A DNA stretch of 5,352 nucleotides from Candidatus Bathyarchaeota archaeon. Its GTDB lineage: Archaea > Thermoproteota > Bathyarchaeia > RBG-16-48-13 > GCA-020355125. Positions within the stretch are counted from its first letter, which is position 1. Every line of letters begins with the position of its first letter. This document shows positions 1 through 3,402 of this stretch, piece by piece. The position numbers and the translations under genes are program-made. The DNA lies in NCBI GenBank assembly GCA_030617005.1, contig JAUWWH010000091.1, positions 1 through 5,352 on the forward strand, written 5' to 3'. The notes beneath the pieces were generated by a model that saw nothing but the letters and a program-made list of their open reading frames with translations, ran no database searches and was not told where the DNA came from.

Positions 1-209
1 GATATTTTGAAAAAAGAGTGGAACATAAATGTGTAATGAGTGATTACCTATTCCTCAGTACCCGTTTAACCGTGCTGTGTTACTTAGAAATAGTAGTAGG
101 ATTATACACATCTTATTTTATATAAATCGTTTCATTATTCTATCTGATTTTAACGGTTGTATGAAATAAAGGGAGAAATGATCCTCTATGTAGGTTGACC
201 GTGCCATCC

Positions 210-226
210 TAGCTAATTCTAGCTAA
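210..226. repeat. Two direct TAGCTAA copies (iteron variants)
   Basis: TAGCTAA occurs at 210-216 and again at 220-226, 10 bp apart, about one helical turn. These are truncated relatives of the TTTAGCTAAA palindrome seen four times further right. One-turn phasing would place two bound proteins on the same face of the DNA; that is inference. Confidence 0.45.
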
Positions 227-481
227 CTAATTTTGACGGCATATTTGTGCAATTGATTTGTGTATTGGATTTATGAAGTTGAATTGTGTAGTTAATCTTT
301 TCATCATGCACAGGACATTTGATGGAAATAAAAGATTATTTCCCCCCTGCCCGGGCGTGATTAAATCATTTGAGTGAATCATTTGATTAACATTGTTGCA
401 TATTGATTTATCATTAGTATTAAGATTATCAATTCTAATTATGTTATTATACCTAAAGTAATATCCTTTTCGTTTAATCAT
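227..481 (-). CDS. Doubtful minus-strand ORF, 84 residues
   Basis: This is the only sizeable frame in the gene-free region. It would encode an 84-residue Asn/Ile-rich protein with no recognisable domain; two Cys are scattered and there is no signal peptide or membrane segment. No ribosome binding site precedes the ATG (complement of 479-481). A good TATA-like box lies at 505-519 on the same strand, placing a start of transcription within a few bases of the ATG, as in leaderless archaeal messages. Against it: composition matches the surrounding noncoding DNA, no neighbour shares its direction, and the frame includes a GC-rich patch (342-357) giving an odd Pro-Gly-Gln-Gly-Gly stretch. It may equally be a chance frame. 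Confidence 0.25.
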   Translation of the reverse strand: MIKRKGYYFRYNNIIRIDNLNTNDKSICNNVNQMIHSNDLITPGQGGNNLLFPSNVLCMMKRLTTQFNFINPIHKSIAQICRQN

Positions 482-504
482 TTTAATATAGTGAATAACT
501 CATA

Positions 505-519
505 CCTTTATATATATTT
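505..519 (-). promoter_or_regulatory. TATA-like promoter facing left
   Basis: Read on the minus strand this is an AAATATATATAAAGG-type box. Its centre lies about 31 bases before the ATG of the 84-residue minus-strand frame, so initiation 25-27 bases downstream would give an almost leaderless message. AT-rich DNA produces such boxes by chance, so confidence is moderate to low. Confidence 0.3.
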
Positions 520-543
520 CTATTTCAGATCACCCTAAAAAGA

Positions 544-573
544 GGCTGTTTTAAGGGCTGTTTTGTCCTTAAA
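544..573. repeat. GGCTGTTTT direct pair with inverted repeat
   Basis: GGCTGTTTT occurs at 544-552 and 556-564, a 12-bp period. Overlapping it, TTTAAGG (550-556) and CCTTAAA (567-573) form a 7-bp inverted repeat with a 10-base loop. A GCCTG followed by a T-run comes just after (586-597). It could be a stem with a poly-T tail acting as a terminator on the plus strand, or a protein-binding site. Confidence 0.4.
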
Positions 574-660
574 CCCGTTACATTAGCCTGTTTTTTTACT
601 TATAAATGGTCGAAAAAAGGATAATAATTATGGTATTAGGGAAAACGGTTGCTATTTAAA

Positions 661-670
661 TTTAGCTAAA
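661..670. repeat. TTTAGCTAAA palindrome, copy 1
   Basis: Perfect 10-bp palindrome, the first of four exact copies (also 1235-1244, 1319-1328, 1535-1544). It sits beside a second small palindrome ATTTAAAT (654-661) and is followed by two TAAAGGGG-like words (up to about 685). All exact copies lie in the gene-free region and none in the operon, as expected of a binding site for a dimeric protein such as a replication initiator or repressor. Confidence 0.65.
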
Positions 671-810
671 AGGGGTCTAAAGGGGCGTTATTTGGGCTTA
701 TTTTCGTTTTCTCTATTCACTTTATTTTCTCACTTTATAATACATATAGTATTTTGTTAGGTTATTATCTTCATTGTAATGAAAGGCGCAACAAAAATCG
801 GAAAGTCGGG

Positions 811-824
811 AAAAGGTTTATATA
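811..824 (+). promoter_or_regulatory. Strong archaeal-type promoter without a gene
   Basis: AAAAGGTTTATATA matches the archaeal pattern of an A-rich BRE followed by a TTTATATA box, and is the best such match I see in the window. Transcription would begin near 845-848. No ribosome binding site plus ORF follows: the only nearby frame starts at an ATG at 925, is 28 codons long and has no such site. The promoter may drive a noncoding RNA, or a very short untranslated leader ending at one of the later T-runs. The start and length of any RNA are inferred. Confidence 0.5.
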
Positions 825-906
825 CTCGTTGCCTGAACAATTTTGCCTTAAAAACGTAAAAAACACGGGTTTAACTATTTAAGGTTATCGGTTAATTTCC
901 TAGATA

Positions 907-1043
907 TTACACGTTTATTACAACATGATGATCCGTTTTCTCCGGGTTTTGTGGAATTGCACATTTAACGCAAAAATGTTAAATTTTTTGTTGCTTATTT
1001 CAGTTAATTAGGGCGGTTTATCGGATCACTTTTTACACGTTTA
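907..1043. repeat. TTACACGTTTA direct repeat pair
   Basis: An exact 11-mer TTACACGTTTA occurs at 907-917 and 1033-1043, 126 bp apart (about 12 helical turns). A shorter relative, CACGTTTTTT, is at 1141-1150. Function unknown; it could be a second family of binding sites in the control region. Confidence 0.45.
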
Positions 1044-1234
1044 AGCATTAGGTTAACTTTTCACTTAACCATTACCTCCAGCTAAATCGTTTTTAAAAAT
1101 GCCTACTTCATTAAGGAATTATATAATAATTATGTTATATCACGTTTTTTTATATATCCATACGGATTAATGGGTCTATAAATTTAACATTATTATTCAA
1201 TATTTATAAGGAAATTCATAATAAGTTAAAATAT

Positions 1235-1244
1235 TTTAGCTAAA
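1235..1244. repeat. TTTAGCTAAA palindrome, copy 2
   Basis: Exact copy of the 10-bp palindrome. It is 84 bp before copy 3, close to eight helical turns, so proteins bound at both would face the same side of the DNA. A partial relative, AGCTAAA, lies at 1080-1086. Confidence 0.65.
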
Positions 1245-1270
1245 TCCTGATAAATGACCAAAAGTGGAAA

Positions 1271-1295
1271 ATATATCGTGTTTCCGATATATCGT
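1271..1295. repeat. ATATATCG inverted and direct repeat
   Basis: ATATATCG (1271-1278) and CGATATAT (1285-1292) form a perfect 8-bp inverted repeat with a 6-base spacer. At the same time ATATATCGT is directly repeated at 1271-1279 and 1287-1295, because CGATATATCG (1285-1294) is itself palindromic. The doublet sits between copies 2 and 3 of TTTAGCTAAA. It is probably a protein-binding site or a short cruciform; function unknown. Confidence 0.55.
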
Positions 1296-1311
1296 TTTTG
1301 GTGATCACAAC

Positions 1312-1328
1312 GGCTAAATTTAGCTAAA
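1312..1328. repeat. TTTAGCTAAA palindrome, copy 3, with half-site
   Basis: The exact palindrome at 1319-1328 is directly preceded by a partial copy GGCTAAA (1312-1318), giving a double site. A TGATCA palindrome lies just upstream (1302-1307). This is the densest part of the array and the likeliest core of any origin or operator. Confidence 0.65.
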
Positions 1329-1534
1329 CGACTTTTTGGGTAGTTTCGTAATAACCTATATATTTCGAGTGAACAACATAACAGTACTATTATAACCTAC
1401 ATATACATTTACATTATCATTTTTGATACTACACTTGTTTTTATCATTAGTTTCTGAAGGTTGAAGATCACCGCCCTTTTCACTTATTCCTTTAATTGTT
1501 AGTAAAAGGGTAAACACTACAATGTTTAATGCAG

Positions 1535-1544
1535 TTTAGCTAAA
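1535..1544. repeat. TTTAGCTAAA palindrome, copy 4
   Basis: Exact copy, the one nearest the operon, about 245 bp before its first start codon. The same protein could therefore act at both the array and the operon promoter, though the promoter itself carries a different palindrome (AGTATACT). Confidence 0.65.
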
Positions 1545-1660
1545 TTCTCACGAAATTTCCCTGCACTTACCATTTTTGTTGCTTTAAACATGCAAACTGG
1601 GGACTTTAACAAAAAACGTAAATTTTTTTTTCGTGACTACAAAAACAAAAAATGATGATT

Positions 1661-1685
1661 GATTTATGAAGTCTATTTATGAAGT
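1661..1685. repeat. Tandem ATTTATGAAGT repeat
   Basis: ATTTATGAAGT is repeated with a 13-bp period at 1662-1672 and 1675-1685. A third copy lies about 1.4 kb to the left at 269-279, where the match extends to 12 bases (GATTTATGAAGT, also 1661-1672). The copies sit near both ends of the gene-free region, so they may mark its borders; that is inference. Confidence 0.5.
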
Positions 1686-1716
1686 AAATAACATATAGGT
1701 TATTATCACTAAATAT

Positions 1717-1745
1717 AGTATACTTAATATCATTAGTATACTAAT
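1717..1745. promoter_or_regulatory. Paired AGTATACT palindromes, putative operator
   Basis: AGTATACT at 1717-1724 and 1735-1742 are palindromes with centres 18 bp apart. The second extends to a perfect 14-bp palindrome, ATTAGTATACTAAT (1732-1745). They lie 45-75 bp before the first operon gene and overlap the AT-rich stretch where its TATA box should be (candidates are the AAATATAG stretch near 1711-1718 and TATACTTAATATC from 1719). This is the usual layout of an operator for a dimeric repressor that blocks TBP/TFB. Another TATA-like box, CTATATATG (1770-1778), would start transcription inside the first gene and so suits the second gene better. Confidence 0.5.
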
Positions 1746-1789
1746 TGTTAAAAGGTCTTTTTGTGTATGCTATATATGAGGAATAAGCA

Positions 1790-1927
1790 TTGAGCAAAAC
1801 TCAATTCCTGAATAGTCACGAAAGAAACGCCCGATCAGAAATGATTGTTTTATTGGGTGAACTCAATACACTAATGAAAGTGTATGAGAAGATAAAGGGA
1901 TTTAAAAGAGCGGGAGGAGATAGGTAA
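1790..1927 (+). CDS. 45-residue helical protein, TTG start
   Basis: I do not recognise this protein. The TTG is chosen because GAGGAA (1778-1783) lies six bases before it; the first ATG in frame (1841) has no such site. The product is small and charged, with a predicted amphipathic helix at residues 17-36 rich in Glu, Leu and Lys and a basic C-terminus (Lys-Arg, Gly-Gly-Asp-Arg). As the first gene after a putative operator it might be a small regulator or a protein-interaction peptide, but it has no visible DNA-binding motif. It ends three bases before the next ATG, and its last codons contain the GGGAGG (1912-1917) that may serve that gene. The rare start codon would keep expression low. Confidence 0.55.
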   Translation: MSKTQFLNSHERNARSEMIVLLGELNTLMKVYEKIKGFKRAGGDR

Positions 1928-1930
1928 AAA

Positions 1931-2101
1931 ATGAAGTGTCCAAAGTGCGGTAAATCATGGGTAAAGAGAAAGAATTATTCACCCTCTAAAGGTTATGAAC
2001 CCGGATTTACCTATTCACATATATACTCATTAAGTCAACTTCTTAATGATAGAAATCTATGCAAATATACAGTAACAACAATAGAGGGAGAAATAAAATG
2101 A
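1931..2101 (+). CDS. 56-residue Cys-containing small protein
   Basis: The protein opens with Met-Lys-Cys-Pro-Lys-Cys-Gly, a typical zinc-ribbon knuckle (C3, C6). Only one more Cys (C44, in Leu-Cys-Lys) follows, so a full four-Cys zinc site is not complete. Either the metal is held with another ligand such as H30, or by dimers, or the protein is degenerate. The middle is rich in Ser and Tyr. The GGGAGG at 1912-1917 is 13 bases before the ATG, rather far, and a weaker AGGT at 1922-1925 is closer. The stop codon overlaps the next gene's start (ATGA, 2098-2101), which suggests translational coupling to the HNH nuclease. No specific function can be assigned. Confidence 0.65.
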   Translation: MKCPKCGKSWVKRKNYSPSKGYEPGFTYSHIYSLSQLLNDRNLCKYTVTTIEGEIK

Positions 2102-2382
2102 CTAACCCAAGTAACCTTTGGATAAAGAGGGCAATTATGCTACAACGAATAGAGTTTGGTAACTGTTGTGCATATTGTGGAGTAGAGCATGGTGACGACA
2201 ATGTGGTGCTAGAATTTGCACATCTAGAAGAGGATGATTTGAATGGTATCGGCAGGGGGAGGAAGGAAAGGTACTATCACAGAAAGAAAAACAAAACTAA
2301 CTACACATTGTTATGCTCACATCATCATCAAGAATATGACGATGGAAAGATACCAAAAGCAGAAGTCGATATCTGGGGATGA
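2098..2382 (+). CDS. HNH endonuclease, 94 residues
   Basis: A compact stand-alone HNH nuclease. In order: a short helical N-terminus; the zinc knuckle Cys-x2-Cys (C24, C27); the metal/catalytic His in Leu-Glu-Phe-Ala-His (H42); a basic linker (Gly-Arg-Gly-Arg-Lys, residues 52-56); Asn (N68); and Leu-Leu-Cys-x2-His-His (C73, H76, H77). These match the beta-beta-alpha-metal fold, which cuts DNA using one divalent ion. The frame extends upstream to 2059, but ATG 2098 has GAGGGAG seven bases before it and overlaps the previous stop, so it is chosen. Such nucleases are common in viruses as homing enzymes, packaging helpers or host-DNA degraders; with no terminase nearby its role is open. It ends seven bases before the next gene. 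Confidence 0.88.
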   Translation: MTNPSNLWIKRAIMLQRIEFGNCCAYCGVEHGDDNVVLEFAHLEEDDLNGIGRGRKERYYHRKKNKTNYTLLCSHHHQEYDDGKIPKAEVDIWG

Positions 2383-2389
2383 AAATAAA

Positions 2390-2713
2390 ATGAAGATCAA
2401 ACTTGGTCAGTGTTTTAGCTATGCACATAAGGAGGCTTTAAAAGCACTAACAGAAGATAACAGAAATATACAAATCATGCATGCAATAGTAAATGAACCA
2501 TTTACAGACAACTATTATCCTCATGCATGGATTGAAGAAAATAAAGTGTGTAAAGATTGGCAAACAATGTGTGCAGGAAGTAGTAAGTTTGCAAACGTAG
2601 GATGGGAAAAGGAGTTATTCTATGAAACATTTAAACCCACTTACATTAAGACATATACACCTGAACAGCTAATAAGATTAACTATTGTACATAACCATAC
2701 TGGACCGTTCTAA
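2390..2713 (+). CDS. Papain-fold-like small protein, 107 residues
   Basis: The layout resembles a broad group of small phage and plasmid proteins thought to have a papain-like (NlpC/P60-related) fold: an early Cys followed by a helix (Gly-Gln-Cys-Phe-Ser-Tyr-Ala, C8), a strand with Met-His-Ala-Ile-Val-Asn (30-35), then His-Ala-Trp-Ile-Glu (H45-E49), then Val-Cys-Lys-Asp-Trp (D56). C8, H45 and D56 would form a Cys-His-Asp triad. The assignment rests on motif spacing remembered from that group and is not proven. Substrate is unknown; peptide or amide bonds are likely. No signal peptide, so it acts in the cytoplasm. The same frame runs up to 2243, but that part overlaps the HNH gene; ATG 2390 with GGGGATGA at 2375-2382 is the better start. 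The downstream gene follows after 13 bases. Confidence 0.7.
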   Translation: MKIKLGQCFSYAHKEALKALTEDNRNIQIMHAIVNEPFTDNYYPHAWIEENKVCKDWQTMCAGSSKFANVGWEKELFYETFKPTYIKTYTPEQLIRLTIVHNHTGPF

Positions 2714-2726
2714 GGAGGAAAATAAA

Positions 2727-2852
2727 ATGAAGTTACTTATCTATATTAAAGACATAAGACTTTTAACTACTATAAGTGTACTTCTCTTTTTCTATGTTTA
2801 TTCACTATTACTTGTGCATACATGGTTTAACGCTGGTAAAAGGAGGAAGTAA
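2727..2852 (+). CDS. 41-residue single-span membrane protein
   Basis: A short gene with a textbook ribosome binding site (AAGGAGG, 2712-2718) eight bases before the ATG. Residues about 10-33 form one hydrophobic stretch (Leu, Ile, Val, Phe, Tyr) long enough to cross a membrane. It is flanked by Lys-Asp-x-Arg on the N-side and a basic Gly-Lys-Arg-Arg-Lys tail on the C-side. By the positive-inside rule the tail likely lies in the cytoplasm, but both ends carry charges. Small membrane proteins in viral operons may be holin-like, pilin-like or anchors, and nothing here chooses between them. Its last codons contain the AGGAGG (2841-2846) that serves the next gene, whose ATG begins one base after the stop. 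Confidence 0.7.
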   Translation: MKLLIYIKDIRLLTTISVLLFFYVYSLLLVHTWFNAGKRRK

Positions 2853-2853
2853 T

Positions 2854-3402
2854 ATGAACAGCAGAAATTATACAGTAGAAACTGGTGATCTCAAGTTCAA
2901 CTGTGAATATATCGAAGATATAGGAGGAAATATAAGATTCAAGAAGGATGCACCCTGCAAAAGATGCAAGAATCATAACAAGTGTAGAATATACATCGAA
3001 GATCATAACCGGAGAATGCGGAAAGAAAGGATGATAAATATAGACAAACTGGAAAAGGTGGAAGTAAAAGAGGCTCCCAAGATCGCCTTTGATCCTGAAG
3101 TCTATTTATGCTGGGCAGGTATGAACTTCGTATTTGACTGCGAGAAAGAACGGTCAAGACCTGTCGAAACATTATCCCTAAATGTCGAGTGGGTAAGATT
3201 AGGAAAACAGAGAGGTCGGAAGAAACCTCAACAGCAGATAAGCTTGAAACTGATGCAGGCAATAAAGGACGGAAATATCCCGACCATTACATTAGAGGAG
3301 GCAGAAAAGACTACGGGGAAAGAGTCGAACAAAAGTAGGCTTCAAAAGAAGCTGAAAGCTCTGGGGGGAAAAGTACCAACTCTGGGGAGTGAAATAAAGT
3401 GA
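2854..3402 (+). CDS. Unknown 182-residue Cys-cluster protein
   Basis: Not recognised. The N-terminal part carries Cys-Glu-Tyr (C17) and a tight cluster Cys-x2-Cys-x5-Cys (C35, C38, C44) within basic residues, which could bind one zinc ion with C17. A central segment (79-116) has Phe/Trp/Tyr-rich strands and two more Cys (C86, C96). The C-terminal part (117-172) is very basic, first Gly-Arg-Lys-Lys, then two predicted helices separated by Ile-Pro-Thr-Ile-Thr. This could be a helix-turn-helix or another nucleic-acid-binding unit. I suggest a DNA- or RNA-binding protein, perhaps a regulator. The frame is open up to 2776, but that stretch overlaps the membrane-protein gene; ATG 2854 with AGGAGG at 2841-2846 is clear. 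Its stop overlaps the next start (GTGA, 3399-3402). Confidence 0.78.
   Translation: MNSRNYTVETGDLKFNCEYIEDIGGNIRFKKDAPCKRCKNHNKCRIYIEDHNRRMRKERMINIDKLEKVEVKEAPKIAFDPEVYLCWAGMNFVFDCEKERSRPVETLSLNVEWVRLGKQRGRKKPQQQISLKLMQAIKDGNIPTITLEEAEKTTGKESNKSRLQKKLKALGGKVPTLGSEIK

Larger units (their letters stand above)
1..1789. other. Long AT-rich gene-free control region
   Basis: No plus-strand reading frame here has both a ribosome binding site and a usable length, in sharp contrast to the packed genes from 1790 onward. The stretch is clearly richer in A/T and holds many short repeats (TTTAGCTAAA, ATTTATGAAGT, TAGGTTATTATC and others), inverted repeats, T-runs (591-597, 1145-1151, 1623-1631) and several TATA-like boxes. 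I infer a control region: replication origin, partition site, regulator-binding array and/or noncoding RNA locus. No tRNA, rRNA or CRISPR pattern was recognised. At the left edge two frames are open from the window start, one closing at TAA 34-36 and one at TAA 123-125. Either could be the tail of an upstream gene, but 1-125 is too little to decide. Confidence 0.7.

Noticed and set aside
3..125. Open frame from the left edge, possible tail of an upstream gene
   Set aside because: Forty codons with no independent support, and another frame is open to position 36; the window does not show enough to choose.
165..198. GGGAG followed by ATG at 178
   Set aside because: The frame closes after six codons, so no gene.
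925..1011. 28-codon frame after the strong promoter
   Set aside because: No ribosome binding site, short, about 80 bases from the expected transcription start, and a composition like its surroundings.
1..1789. CRISPR array or tRNA in the repeat-rich region
   Set aside because: Repeats are 8-14 bp, irregularly spaced and of several families; no T-loop-like GGTTCRAAT or cloverleaf could be drawn.
2243..2389. Upstream extension of the papain-fold-like gene
   Set aside because: Overlaps the HNH gene in another phase and has no ribosome binding site; ATG 2390 is supported by GGGGATGA and position.
2776..2853. Upstream extension of the 182-residue gene
   Set aside because: Overlaps the membrane-protein gene in another phase; ATG 2854 has a perfect AGGAGG site.
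2939..3262. 107-codon minus-strand frame
   Set aside because: It lies entirely over the well-supported 182-residue plus-strand gene, has no ribosome binding site or suitable TATA box, and its Ser/Leu-rich product is typical of a reverse-strand shadow.
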